Shown here: piece by piece, positions 8,757 through 18,946 of the stretch
How the letters are laid out: each line of letters opens with the position of its first letter
Numbering within the stretch: the stretch's first letter is position 1
DNA from: Chitinophaga sedimenti
GTDB lineage: Bacteria; Bacteroidota; Bacteroidia; Chitinophagales; Chitinophagaceae
Direction of reading: 5' to 3'
Assembly: GCF_023156195.1 (NCBI RefSeq)
Contig: NZ_JAKUKA010000001.1
Location: forward strand, 1,116,001-1,180,000
DNA: 64,000 nucleotides
Program-made: the position numbers and the translations under genes
The notes under the pieces: model-generated
Told to the model about the DNA's origin: nothing
Database searches by the model: none
What the model saw: the letters and a program-made list of their open reading frames with translations, nothing else

Positions 8757-11042
8757 ATGACCAAAATCGTTACATCCGGCCGTCTGTTGACAGTCGTATC
8801 CCTGTTTGCCTGCGCGCTGCCCGCCGCGGCACAGGCGCCCTTAATGCCTTATCACCCGGACCGCGAAGAAGTGGCCGTAAATTATAAAAGCGCCGCCGAA
8901 CTGGACTCGCTCGTACGCAATAAAGCGTATCGCACGGGTGTTCGTCCGCGCTGGCAATCGGGCAAAAATGCATTCTGGTACAAAAACCTGCTGCAGGATA
9001 GCACCGCCGAATATGTATATGTAGATGCCACCGCCGGCACACGGCAACTCGCATTCGACCACGCCCGGCTCGCTGCAGGCCTGTCTAAAGCCACCGGTAA
9101 ACCGCAGGACGCCGCAAAACTGCAGCTTACGGACATCGTGCTCGCCAAAGACGGTATCCTGGTGGAAACTGACGGTAAATGGTACAATTGCCACCCCGGC
9201 AGTTACGAGGTGAAACCGCAGGAAATCGCGCCAGAACGTTCAAAGGAATCGCTGAACCCGGGTTCCCGCCCGCGCTGGGACCGGGGTAATTGGGAGTCGC
9301 GCAATATCTCACCGGATAAGAAGTGGAAGATTGATATCCGTGAAGGTAATATCTGGCTGCAGCCCAACGAAGGCGGTGAGGCTGTTCAATACACGACCAA
9401 TGGCACCAAAGCTGCGCCATACGGAGAAGTACGCTGGGCGCCCGATAGCCGTTTCTTTGCCATGTGCCGTATATACCCGGTAGAAGCTGCGAAGGTTTAC
9501 TACCTCCTCAGCTCACAACCCAATACCACCCGTGCGGAATTGAAGTTTAATGAATACGCGCAGCCCGGCGACCCCAACACCATGTACGAAGTGTATGTAG
9601 GAGATGTAGCCGCCAAAACCGTACGCAAAGCGGCCATCGACAGCTGTAACGACCGCCCGTCGATCCGCTGGCGCAAATCCGATAACCGTTATTTCACCTA
9701 CGAGCGCGCCGACCGCGGCCACCAGCGCTTCCGCATCGTGGAAGTAGATCGGGAAACAGGCGCTACGCGTAACATCGTGGAGGAAAAAACGAATACGTTT
9801 ATTTACGAGCAACGCATCTTCACCAGCTACCTTGATGATAAAGATGAAATTATCTGGTCGACCGAAAAGGACGGCTACATGCACCTGTACCTCGTGGATG
9901 CGAAAAAGGGTGGTGTAAAGAACGCCATCACCAAAGGCGACTGGGTAGTGCGCGGTGTAGATAGTGTAGACGCGAAAAAACGCCAGGTATGGTTCCGCGC
10001 CAGCGGTATGAACGCCGGTGAAGATCCTTATAATGTACACTATTACCGCATCAACTTTGATGGAAAGGGACTGGTAAAACTGACCACCGCCAACGGACAG
10101 CACTCCTTAACTTTTTCTCCCGACAGAAGTTTTTATATCGATAATTATTCCCGCCCCGATGTGCCGCCGGTAACAGAACTGCGCCGCACTTCGGACGGCA
10201 GCCTGGTAACAACTATAGAGAAAGCGGATATCACCCGCTTACTGGCTACCGGACTGCGTTTGCCGGAGGTTTTTGTGGCGAAGGCCCGCGATGGTAAAAC
10301 CGACATATGGGGCATTGTTTGCCGCCCGCGCAACTTCGATCCGCAAAAAAAATACCCGGTAATCGAGAATATTTATGCCGGTCCGCAGGATGCCTTTGTG
10401 CCCAAGAGCTTTAGCTCCTACAGCGAAATGCAAAGCATGGCGGAACTGGGTTTTATCGTAGTGCAGATGGATGGCATGGGTACGGCCAACCGTTCCAAGG
10501 CCTTTCACGATAAGTGCTGGCAGAATATTGCCGACGCTGGTTTCCCGGATCGCATTCTTTGGATAAAAGCACTGGCAGCGAAGTATCCTTATGTGGATGC
10601 CGATAGAGTAGGGCTGTACGGCACTTCCGCAGGTGGACAGAACACCGTGGGCGGCTTATTGTTTCACCCTGAATTTTATAAAGCCGGTGTAGCCGCCTGT
10701 GGTTGCCACGATAACCGGGTGGATAAACAATGGTGGAACGAGCAGTGGATGGGTTATCCCGTAGGCAAACACTACGAAGAGCAATCCAATATTACCAACG
10801 CGGCGAAACTGCAGGGGAACCTGTTGCTGATTGTAGGCGAAGCCGATACCAATGTGCCGCCCGAATCAACTTACCGCCTGGCCGATGCGCTGATCAAAGC
10901 CAATAAAGATTTCGACTTCCTTGTAGTGCCGGGCATGGGGCACAGCGATGGCGGACCGTACGGTCGCCGCAAGAAGCGTGATTTTTTCGTGAAGACCTTG
11001 CTGGGCGCAGAGCCGCCGGTAAGGAACATCGCATCTAACTAA
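8757..11042 (+). CDS. S9 family dipeptidyl-peptidase IV-like serine peptidase
   Basis: An intact 761-residue exported peptidase with a cleavable signal peptide (residues 1-26). The first two thirds form the DPP-IV type eight-bladed propeller, with DKKWKIDIREGNIWL and RWAPDSRFFAMCR as recognisable blade text. The last third is the alpha/beta-hydrolase domain. The triad is visible: Ser624 in YGTSAGGQ, Asp697 in GEADTNVPP and His729 in PGMGHSDGG. Family members cleave dipeptides, usually after proline or alanine, from peptide N-termini in the periplasm. The gene stands after an orphan FecR and before two terminators, so it is probably transcribed alone. The neighbouring possible hydroxyproline locus suggests proline-rich substrates, but that link is inference. 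Confidence 0.92.
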   Translation: MTKIVTSGRLLTVVSLFACALPAAAQAPLMPYHPDREEVAVNYKSAAELDSLVRNKAYRTGVRPRWQSGKNAFWYKNLLQDSTAEYVYVDATAGTRQLAFDHARLAAGLSKATGKPQDAAKLQLTDIVLAKDGILVETDGKWYNCHPGSYEVKPQEIAPERSKESLNPGSRPRWDRGNWESRNISPDKKWKIDIREGNIWLQPNEGGEAVQYTTNGTKAAPYGEVRWAPDSRFFAMCRIYPVEAAKVYYLLSSQPNTTRAELKFNEYAQPGDPNTMYEVYVGDVAAKTVRKAAIDSCNDRPSIRWRKSDNRYFTYERADRGHQRFRIVEVDRETGATRNIVEEKTNTFIYEQRIFTSYLDDKDEIIWSTEKDGYMHLYLVDAKKGGVKNAITKGDWVVRGVDSVDAKKRQVWFRASGMNAGEDPYNVHYYRINFDGKGLVKLTTANGQHSLTFSPDRSFYIDNYSRPDVPPVTELRRTSDGSLVTTIEKADITRLLATGLRLPEVFVAKARDGKTDIWGIVCRPRNFDPQKKYPVIENIYAGPQDAFVPKSFSSYSEMQSMAELGFIVVQMDGMGTANRSKAFHDKCWQNIADAGFPDRILWIKALAAKYPYVDADRVGLYGTSAGGQNTVGGLLFHPEFYKAGVAACGCHDNRVDKQWWNEQWMGYPVGKHYEEQSNITNAAKLQGNLLLIVGEADTNVPPESTYRLADALIKANKDFDFLVVPGMGHSDGGPYGRRKKRDFFVKTLLGAEPPVRNIASN

Positions 11043-11068
11043 AAAAGTTTAACAGGAAAGCAGCATAC

Positions 11069-11100
11069 GCGCCCTGCCTGTAATGGGCGGGGCGTTTTTG
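11069..11100 (+). terminator. Rho-independent terminator of the S9 peptidase gene
   Basis: GCCCTGCC pairs with GGCGGGGC (one U-G pair), extended by C-G, then GTTTTT. It lies about 30 bases after the stop codon. Confidence 0.75.
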
Positions 11101-11128
11101 TTGGTAGGAGGTGAAAATATGGTGTATA

Positions 11129-11162
11129 AAAAAAGCAGCTGTATATAAACGGCTGCTTTTTT
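11129..11162. terminator. Strong bidirectional terminator
   Basis: A perfect 11-base stem AAAAAAGCAGC / GCTGCTTTTTT around a 12-base loop. It sits between the convergent S9 peptidase and AraC genes and has a T run on both strands. Confidence 0.85.
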
Positions 11163-11184
11163 ATTTGTATCTTATAGAAAGAAG

Positions 11185-12066
11185 TTAATGCTCTACATTC
11201 TGGAAGTAACTGTTTACATAATCGCTCGGCGATTGGTCCGTAATACTTTTGAACACACGGTTAAAATTCGTAATGCTGTTAAAGCCGCAGGTGTACGCAA
11301 CCGTGGCAATGTTATCGTATCCGCCGTCGGTCAGTTTTTTGCAGGCTTCATTGATGCGCACTTCATTGAGGAACGATACAAAGGTGTGTAACGTATGTTT
11401 TTTGAAATAACGGCAGAAGGCCTGCGGCGTCATGTGTGCTTGTTTGGCGGCGTCTTCCAGCGTAATCGGCTTATCATAATTGTGCATGATAAAGTTGTAG
11501 ATGTTGCCGATGCGGATACCCTCATGCTCGCTGTACACAGGCGTTTGGCTGGCAGACGATAAGGACTTCATTTCTTTTATCTGGCTTAAAAACTTAAGCA
11601 GATCAATAAAGTGAATGAGCTGATCGGCGCCACTGCTTTGTTGTATGCGCAGCATTTTGCTCGATACCTCTGATACATGTGTTTGCGGAATGCGAAAGCC
11701 CGATTGCGCCTGGGTAATGAAGTTCTTCAGGAGTTTTAATTCCGGCAGATTAAAGAAAGAAGCAAGCTGCCCGTTTGGATTGAAGAAGATGTCCAGTGCA
11801 ACAATTTTCTTTTTGCTTTTAGGCGTAAAGTAGGAGGGGTCGCTTTTGAATACATGTGGTTGATTGGCGCCGAGCCAGAATATCTCGTTATCGCGGAAGG
11901 AGTGCATGTTGTTTTCGGCCACCAGCGTGCCTTCGCCCTTCTGGATCCAGGTCATCTGGATTTCCTGGTGACGGTGCAGGTGCTGATAAAAATGCGCCAG
12001 CACATTCTTTTGAACGATGATCGTCTTATCGTGCGGGACAGGTATCGTAAATTGCAATACTTTCAT
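11185..12066 (-). CDS. AraC-family regulator with cupin sensor domain
   Basis: An intact 293-residue regulator and close paralogue of the one at 2818-3695. The sensor cupin has HLHRHQEIQMTWIQKGEG and IFWLGANQPHVFKSD; the DNA-binding part has ITLEDAAKQAHMTPQAFCRYF and the second helix-turn-helix at NIATVAYTCGFNSITNFNRVF. It is divergent from the DHDPS-like/aldehyde dehydrogenase/permease/GH51 operon, with about 200 bases between. The simplest reading is that it senses a small metabolite of that pathway and switches the operon on. Confidence 0.92.
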   Translation of the reverse strand: MKVLQFTIPVPHDKTIIVQKNVLAHFYQHLHRHQEIQMTWIQKGEGTLVAENNMHSFRDNEIFWLGANQPHVFKSDPSYFTPKSKKKIVALDIFFNPNGQLASFFNLPELKLLKNFITQAQSGFRIPQTHVSEVSSKMLRIQQSSGADQLIHFIDLLKFLSQIKEMKSLSSASQTPVYSEHEGIRIGNIYNFIMHNYDKPITLEDAAKQAHMTPQAFCRYFKKHTLHTFVSFLNEVRINEACKKLTDGGYDNIATVAYTCGFNSITNFNRVFKSITDQSPSDYVNSYFQNVEH

Positions 12067-12268
12067 TGCTTATACTATATTTTAACTGCTGATGTAATTG
12101 TTTACCCCTTTGGTTGACATTTGCTTAAAGCCTTACGGGCTGGTAGCTTACCCAATATTACTAAAAATTTGGCTGGTTTTGTAAACAGGTTAATATATGG
12201 GCACAATTGATTAGAATTGGGCATGCAATCCGAAACGGTTTGGAATACTTTTGAAAAAAAAGATAATT
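12067..12268. promoter_or_regulatory. Divergent promoter region of the DHDPS-like operon
   Basis: About 200 AT-rich bases between the AraC regulator and its presumed target operon. TACTTTTG at 12246-12253 fits the Bacteroidota -7 consensus TAnnTTTG on the plus strand, though it leaves a very short leader before the ATG at 12269 and no good -33 element is present at the right distance. Regulator binding sites are expected here, but I could not define one. Confidence 0.35.
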
Positions 12269-13203
12269 ATGAGTATTGCCTGGAAGGGTATATATCCCGC
12301 ACTGACTACCAAACTTACCGCCGACGAAGAACTGGATCTCCCTTTGTTCGAAAAGAACCTGAACGCACAGCTCGATGCCGGCATCGATGCAATCGTACTG
12401 GGCGGTACTTTGGGTGAGGCCAGCACGCTGACCACTGCCGAAAAGGAGAAGCTGACAAAGTTTGCAGTAGAACGTACCACGGGTAAAATACCGGTGATCC
12501 TGAACATCGCGGAAGGCTCCACGGCCGAAGCGCTGCTCCGCGCCAAAGAAGCGAAAGCCTGGGGCGCTAAAGGACTGATGATGCTGCCGCCGATGCGTTA
12601 TAAAACCGACGCACGCGAAACCGCTGCGTACTTTAAAACAGTAGCCAACTCCACCGATCTTCCGATCATGATATACAATAACCCCGTTGATTACAAAACG
12701 GAGGTAACCCTTGATGTGTTCGAAGAACTGGCCGAATGCCCGAACATCCGGCGGTAAAAGAATCTACCCGCGATATCAGCAATATCACCCGCATGCGCAA
12801 TGCATTCGGCGATCGTTTTAAACTGCTGTGCGGTGTGGATACACTGGCTATGGAAGAACTGCTCATGGGCGCCGACGGTTGGGTAGGCGGCCTGGTATGT
12901 GCATTCCCGGAAGAAACGGTTGCGGTGTACCGCCTCGTGAAAGCCGGCCGCATCGAAGAAGCGCTGAAAATTTACCGCTGGTTCCTGCCGCTGCTCGAGC
13001 TGGACATCCACGCCAAACTGGTACAGTACATTAAACTGGCAGAAGTGCAGGTAGGACTGGGTAGCGAGTATGTAAGAGCACCGCGCCTCACCCTCGTTGG
13101 AAAAGAGAGAGAGCGAATCCTGAAAGTAATCAACGATGCCCTGGCCATCCGCCCGGCGCTGCCTGATTACAAAGCGATTTCCGCCGAGCTGCAATCGATA
13201 TAA
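12269..13203 (+). CDS. DHDPS/NAL-family lyase, possibly hydroxyproline or arabinonate pathway (frameshifted)
   Basis: A TIM-barrel class I aldolase/dehydratase of about 311 residues. The family GTxGE loop reads LGGTLGEASTLT; the catalytic Tyr is in IMIYNNPVDY near residue 137 and the Schiff-base Lys in AVKESTRDIS near 166. The frame breaks at 12749-12750 between them; an A or T there makes a CCWGG site and gives NIQAVKEST or NILAVKEST. The ATG at 12269 is preferred over the TTG at 12251. Directly downstream is a ketoglutarate-semialdehyde-type dehydrogenase. That pairing occurs in two pathways: 4-hydroxyproline breakdown (pyrroline-4-hydroxy-2-carboxylate deaminase) and non-phosphorylating arabinose breakdown (2-keto-3-deoxyarabinonate dehydratase). 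Lysine-biosynthetic DHDPS is less likely because of the altered loop and this context. Confidence 0.8.
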
Positions 13204-13225
13204 CAGTAAACGATAAACGAAAGAT

Positions 13226-14709
13226 ATGCCTGTAACAGAAGCAGTCAATGTAGACGTAGTGATGAACAATGCCGCAAAGGCATTTGATGAATACAAACGC
13301 CTCCCGGCCGCCGCCCGCGCGGCCTTCCCGGAGGCGATAGCCCAGAGCTGGAAGCTGCAAAAGATGCGCTGGTAGCAGCTGCACATGCAGAAACCAATCT
13401 GCCGCTGGCCAGGTTAAATGGCGAGGTAGGCCGTACCACCGGTCAGCTGCGCCTTTTCGCCAACGTGATCAGGGAAGGCAGCTGGGTAAATGCCGTGATA
13501 GATACTGCAGACGCTACCCGCACCCCTGCAAGGCCCGATCTGCGCAAAATGGCGCTGCCACTCGGGCCTGTAGCCGTGTTCAGCGCAAGCAACTTTCCTT
13601 TCGCATTTTCAACCGCCGGCGGCGATACGGCCAGCGCACTGGCTGCGGGTTGTACCGTAGTCGTGAAAGGACACTCCGCACATCAGCAAACGTCCCAACT
13701 CGTATACGAAGCGATTCAGAAAGCCATTAAAAGCAGTGGTGTTCCCGAGTTTACCATGCAGCACATTACCGGCCCAGGCAACCTGGTAGGAAAGGCGCTG
13801 GTGCAACATCCGAACATTACCGCGGTAGGCTTTACCGGCTCATTCAGCGGCGGTACCGCACTGGTGGAGTACTCCAGCCAGCGTGAAGTGCCTGTTCCGG
13901 TGTTTGCCGAAATGAGCAGCATTAACCCGGTAGTATTTTTCCCCGACGCATTGGAGAAAAACGGCGCACAACTGGCGCAAACCTACGCAGGTTCTATCAC
14001 GCTCGGTATGGGACAGTTTTGTACCAACCCCGGTTTGCTGCTGGCAGTGAAATCTCCGGCCCTGGATGCCTTCACCGGCGTACTGGCCGAGGAGATCGCA
14101 AAAGTGGCACCGGCTAAAATGTTGCACACTGGCATCTGCCGCTCTTTCAACGAAAAGCTGGAAGAAGTGCTGGAGCACAAGGATGTGCAGCTGGTAAAAC
14201 AGTCGGCGCAGGCGCCGGCCGAACTCGAGGCGTATCCGACACTCGCAAAAGTAAGCGGCGCCGCTTTCCTGGCGGATGCTGCACTGAAAGAAGAGGTGTT
14301 CGGACCGTTTTCCCTGCTCGTGGAATGTGAAAGTAAAGCAGAACTGATCAAGGTATTAAAAAGTCTGAAAGGCCAGCTTACCACTACCTTGATGGCCACT
14401 GCTGAAGATATTAAAGCCAACCAGGACCTGCTCGACCTGCAAACAACGCTGGCCGGCAGGATTATTCTTAACGGCGCGCCCACCGGCGTGGAAGTGTGTG
14501 CGGCCATGGTGCATGGCGGTCCCTTCCCGTCTACGACCGATCCGCGTTTCACTTCCGTAGGCTCCTCCGCTATCCAGCGTTGGGTACGCCCGGTGTGTTT
14601 CCAGGGTTTCACGGAAGAGATGTTGCCGGCGGAACTGAAAAGCGCCAACCCGCTCAACATCTGGCGCACGGTGAACAACCAGTTCACACAGGCGCCTGTT
14701 AGCGCATAA
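13226..14709 (+). CDS. NADP-type aldehyde dehydrogenase, probable 2,5-dioxovalerate dehydrogenase (frameshifted)
   Basis: About 494 residues of the ketoglutarate-semialdehyde dehydrogenase class. Landmarks are GRTTGQLRLFANVIREGSWV early on, the cofactor region GPVAVFSASNFPFAFS, the catalytic Glu in VFAEMSSINPV, the nucleophile Cys in GMGQFCTNPG and the class-specific end NGAPTGVEVCAAMVHGGPFP. It would oxidise 2-oxoglutarate semialdehyde to 2-oxoglutarate, the last step of both hydroxyproline and arabinose pathways. The frame breaks near 13345, where one G is missing from a CCAGG site; repair joins IAQELEAAKDAL to the rest. It follows the lyase by 22 bases in the same operon. Confidence 0.85.
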
Positions 14710-14753
14710 GGGATTCCGCATACTGCGGCACAACTAAACACGCGTAACTGCGC

Positions 14754-14780
14754 TTCCCGGTGGTGTAAAGCCACCGGGAA
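14754..14780 (+). other. Strong intercistronic hairpin without T run
   Basis: A perfect 10-base stem TTCCCGGTGG / CCACCGGGAA with loop tgtaaag, between the aldehyde dehydrogenase and permease genes. No T run follows, so it may stabilise the upstream message or lower permease expression instead of ending transcription. Confidence 0.6.
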
Positions 14781-14858
14781 TGCCGGTCGCGGAACGGTCG
14801 GTGCAGGTTGTTGTTAACTCCACGACGATATTTTTCGGTAACTATTCATTTCAACCTT

Positions 14859-16308
14859 ATGACCAATCAACCAAAGTCATTTAAGCAATCGTTCGGATTG
14901 CTGGATGCCACCATGATCGTAGCCGGTTCCATGATTGGCTCCGGCATATTTCTCGTAAGTGCCGATATAACCCGCAACACCGGCTCCGCAGGCTGGCTGA
15001 TCCTCATCTGGATCATCACAGGTTTATTAACTGTTACCGCCGCCCTCAGTTATGGAGAATTGAGTGGCATGTTTCCCAAAGCCGGCGGACAATATGTATA
15101 CCTAAAAGAAGCTTTTGGCCCGTTAACGGGCTTTTTATTTGGATGGAGCTTTTTCACCGTCATACAGGCCGGCTCTATCGCCGCCGTCGGTGTGGCCTTC
15201 GCCAAGTTCTCCGCCTACATATTTCCCGCGCTGAGTGAAACCAACGTACTGCTCGATATCAGCGGGTTTAAGATATCCGCCGCACAGGTCACCTCGATAT
15301 TACTTATCGTTTTACTCACGTTCGTGAATACGCGCGGGGTAAAAGAAGGCAAGATCATCCAGACGGTTTTTACGCTGACTAAACTGGCCGCGCTGTTCGG
15401 GCTGATCATCTTCGGTTTCCTCTTCGCCGCGAAAAAGAAATATGGGACGCCAACTGGGCTACCGGTTTCAGTATCGGTAAGATGGATGGTGCTTCGTTGA
15501 TTTCCTACTCCGGCCTGTCTGTCCTCGGCGCCATTGCCGGCAGCATGGTGGGGAGCCTGTTCAGCAGTGATTCCCGGAACAACGTAACCTTCATCGCCGG
15601 CGAGATCCGCAACCCGAAACGCAACATCGGTCTTAGTTTATTCCTGGGCACCCTCATCGTTACCGTGATCTATGCAGCTACCAACTTAATGTACATCAGT
15701 ATTATGCCCATGCAGGAAATCGCCTATGCAGAAAATGACCGTGTAGGAGTGGTGGCCTCCAGGTATATCTTCGGTCCCGAAGGCACCATCATCATTGCCG
15801 CATTCCTGATGATTTCCACCTTCGGTTGTAACAATGGACTGATCCTGGCGGGTTCCAGGGTATCCTACACCATGGCGAAAGACGGTCTTTTTTCAAAGGA
15901 CTCGGTGTGCTGAACAAGAACGCGGTGCCGGGCAAAGCCCTGTGGATACAGTGCATTTGGGCCTGTGTACTGTGTTTGAGTGGCCGTTACGGCGAATTGC
16001 TCGATTACGTGATCTTTTGTGTACTCATATTCTACATCCTGACGATCCTCGGCATCTTCCGCCTGCGCCGCAAACGCCCGGACATTCCACGGCCTTACAA
16101 AGCATTTCTATACCCGGTACTGCCGGCCTTATATATTGCAGCCGCGTCAGTGATCTGCCTGGCTTTGCTCGTGTACAAGCCAATGTATACCTGGCCCGGA
16201 CTGATCATCGTATTGCTCGGCATCCCGGTATATTATCTTGTATGGGGTAAAAATTATACCGGTACGCCGGCATCGGAAACGTCTCCGGTAGAAGAAGAAG
16301 TTTTATGA
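14859..16308 (+). CDS. APC-superfamily amino-acid permease (frameshifted)
   Basis: Inner-membrane transporter of about 483 residues with roughly twelve hydrophobic segments. The N-terminal signature LLDATMIVAGSMIGSGIFLVS and the second conserved block YGELSGMFPKAGGQYVYLKEA are typical of the amino acid-polyamine-organocation family. The frame breaks near 15434 (A run one short) and near 15888 (T run one short). The chosen ATG at 14859 begins MTNQPKSFKQSFG; the longer frame start at 14808 is unlikely. Its place between a possible hydroxyproline catabolic pair and a glycosidase favours uptake of an amino acid such as hydroxyproline over sugar uptake. The gene end overlaps the GH51 start (ATGA). 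Confidence 0.87.
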
Positions 16309-18850
16309 AGAAAGTAATCTTACTCCTAGGCGGAAGTCTTTATCTGACGGGTGTTTTTGCACAACAGGCAGCTACGGTTACCGTCGATGTGTCGAAGCCG
16401 CAGGCCCGCGTGTCCCCTTCGCTGCATGGTATTTTCTTTGAAGAGATCAGCCATGGGGGAGAAGGTGGCCTGTACGCAGAGCTCATACAGAATCGGGGCT
16501 TCGAAGAAAGCCGTATCCCGCAAGGTGTACAGCTGAAAGATGGCTGGCTGGTGCCCGATCCGAAACCACACTGGTTCCTGAACGGTAAACCGAGCGACTG
16601 GCGCATGCCCTGGCCGGTTAAAAGTGATTATCCCAGCTGGCGTGGTAGTGCCGGTATCGATATAACCCTTACGCAGGAGCACCCGCTGAACACCGCGACC
16701 CCGCGTAACATGAAAGTAACCGTCCGGCAACCCGGCGCCGGCAGCCGGTTGATCAATGAAGGTTTCTGGGGCATCAACGCCGTAAAGGGAGATGTGTATA
16801 ATCTTACGTTTTACGCCCGTACGGACGCTGATTACAAAGGCGGCGTAGATGTGCAGCTGCAAAGTAAAGAGGGCCGCATACTGGCTAAAAATACGATCAA
16901 AAGCATTAGTTCCGGTGAATGGAAGAAGTACACGTGCAAACTCATTCCCACGGAAACCGATCCGGCGGCCGAGTTTGCGATCAGCTTCAACACCACCGGT
17001 ACGGCCTACATCGATTTTGTATCGCTGTTTCCCGCCAAAACGTTTAAAGGCCGCCCGAACGGCATGCGCAATGACCTGTCGCTGTTGCTGGCCGGCATGA
17101 AGCCCGCTTTCCTCCGCTGGCCCGGCGGCTGTTTCGTTGAAGGTATTACCATCGAAAGTGCGCCGGACTGGAAAAAGACCATTGGCCCGCAGGAGCAGCG
17201 GGAGCCTACTTACAGTCCCTGGGGTTATTGGGCAAGCAATGGCTTCGGTTACCATGAATACCTGCAATTCTGTGAAGATATCAATGCCGATGCGATGTAC
17301 GTGTTTAACATCGGTATCGCCTGCGAAATGCGCAGCGGTACGTTTTACGGGCAGGACAGCGTGCCTGCGCTCATCGGCAATGTGCTCGACGCCATTGAAT
17401 ATGCGATAGGGCCAGTGTCGTCGAAGTGGGGCCAACTGCGCGCCGCCAACGGTCATCCAAAACCGTTCCCGCTTAAGTACCGGAGATCGGGAATGAACAA
17501 CACGGTGTAGCCTATGCGCAGCGCTATAACGAATTTTATAAGGCCATTAAAGCCAAATACCCGCAGCTGCAAATGATTGCCAGCATGGGCATTGGCGACA
17601 TTAACCGCAATACGCTAGATAGTATGCATGCGGTAGACATCGCGGATGAACATGCGTACAAACCGGCCGGATGGGCCTTTTCGCACTACGATCACTTTGA
17701 TAAATATAAACGGGGCGCCTGGGATGTGTATGTAGGCGAATACGCCACCAACAACGGCGTAGGCGCCGGTAATATGAAAGCGGCGCTGAGCGATGCCGCG
17801 TACATCATGGGCATGGAGCGCAATGGCGACCTGGTGAAGATGTCCAGTTACGCACCATTGTTCGAGAACGTAAACACCCGCCACTGGCCGGTAAACCTCA
17901 TTAACTTCGATGCCTCCCGGAGCTTCGGCCGTATTTCTTATTATCTGATTAAGATGATGAATGATCACCGTGCCGACCAGAACTTCGCAGCAGGCGCCAC
18001 CTTGATAAAGGAAGCAGACCCGCAACCCCGTTTCACCGGCGGTATCGGTCTGGCTACCTGGGATACGCAAACGGATTACAAAGACATACAGGTGATCAAA
18101 AACGGTCAGGTCATCTACCAGAGTGATCTTATCAACAAAAAAGACGAATGGCAACATATAGTGGGCGGATGGGAGGTGTCTGACAGTGTGATCGCTATGA
18201 AACAGGAAGGCCCGCAACGCTTCGCGCTGCTGAAGGGGCAGTCGTTCGATACCTACACGCTCAAACTCAAGGCCCGTCGCAACAGTGGTTACAACGCCTT
18301 CATTATTCCTTTTGCCGTAAAAGATAATAAGACCATGCTGCGCGCGCACATCGGTTCCTGGGTAAACCAGAACTGCGTGTTCGAATCAGTGACCAACGGG
18401 TTCGATGTGGCAGATGTATCTGTCCAGAAGCGTTTGCCTGCGCAGATAGCGACCGGGCGTTGGTACGAGATCACCCTGGAAGTAGGGAAGGAGAAAGTGG
18501 ACTGCTACCTCGATGGGCAACTGCTGATGACCTTTGAACAACCGCAACAATTCCTCGCCATCGCCGGCCGCGACGAAAAGAACGGAGATATTATCGTAAA
18601 AGTAGTGAACGGACAGGCGAATGCGGTGAACACACAATTGCAGCTTACCGGCATAACAAGTGTCGGTAAACAGGCCACGATCACCACGCTGACCGCGCCT
18701 TCCGAAGAACTGGAAAACTCGCTCGACGCGCCGGAGAAATATGTGCCGCGTGAAAGCAAACTGGAAGATATGCGAACGGATTATCCGCTGAAGGTAGCAC
18801 CTTTCAGCATTAACATACTCAGGATCCATGATCCTGCCTGGAAAAAATGA
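16305..18850 (+). CDS. GH51 alpha-L-arabinofuranosidase with CBM-like and C-terminal lectin-like parts (frameshifted)
   Basis: Exported retaining glycosidase of about 848 residues that releases arabinofuranose from arabinans, arabinoxylan or arabinogalactan. A signal peptide ends near residue 20; FFEEISHGGEGGLYAELIQNR opens the GH51 fold, followed by an inserted carbohydrate-binding (CBM4/9-like) segment at about 60-245. The acid/base Glu lies in EIGNEQHG and the nucleophile Glu in VYVGEYATNNG. The C-terminal part holds a concanavalin-like segment (YKDIQVIKNGQVIYQ to GDIIVKVVNGQ) within the beta-sandwich. The frame breaks at 17481-17482, right before the acid/base motif; an inserted T makes CCTGG and gives KYLEIGNE. 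It overlaps the permease gene by four bases, so it belongs to the same operon, and ends at a terminator. Confidence 0.9.
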
Positions 18851-18863
18851 CCAAGCATGAAAT

Positions 18864-18895
18864 AACGGGGCACGTCTGCGCTCCGTTTTCTTTTG
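18864..18895 (+). terminator. Probable terminator after GH51
   Basis: AACGGGGC pairs with GCTCCGTT (one G-U pair) around an 8-base loop, followed by ttcttttg, 14 bases after the GH51 stop. Confidence 0.6.
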
Positions 18896-18946
18896 TCGCC
18901 CCTTTTGGGTATTATTGTATCCGGAAAGCAACCAAAGTTTATGTGA

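Noticed and set aside
12251-12268. TTG start for the DHDPS-like lyase
   Set aside because: The ATG at 12269 starts the conserved MSIAWKGIYPAL sequence; the extension is only lysines and isoleucines.
16326-17456. 376-residue minus-strand open frame
   Set aside because: Antisense to the GH51 gene, whose sequence carries the recognisable motifs.
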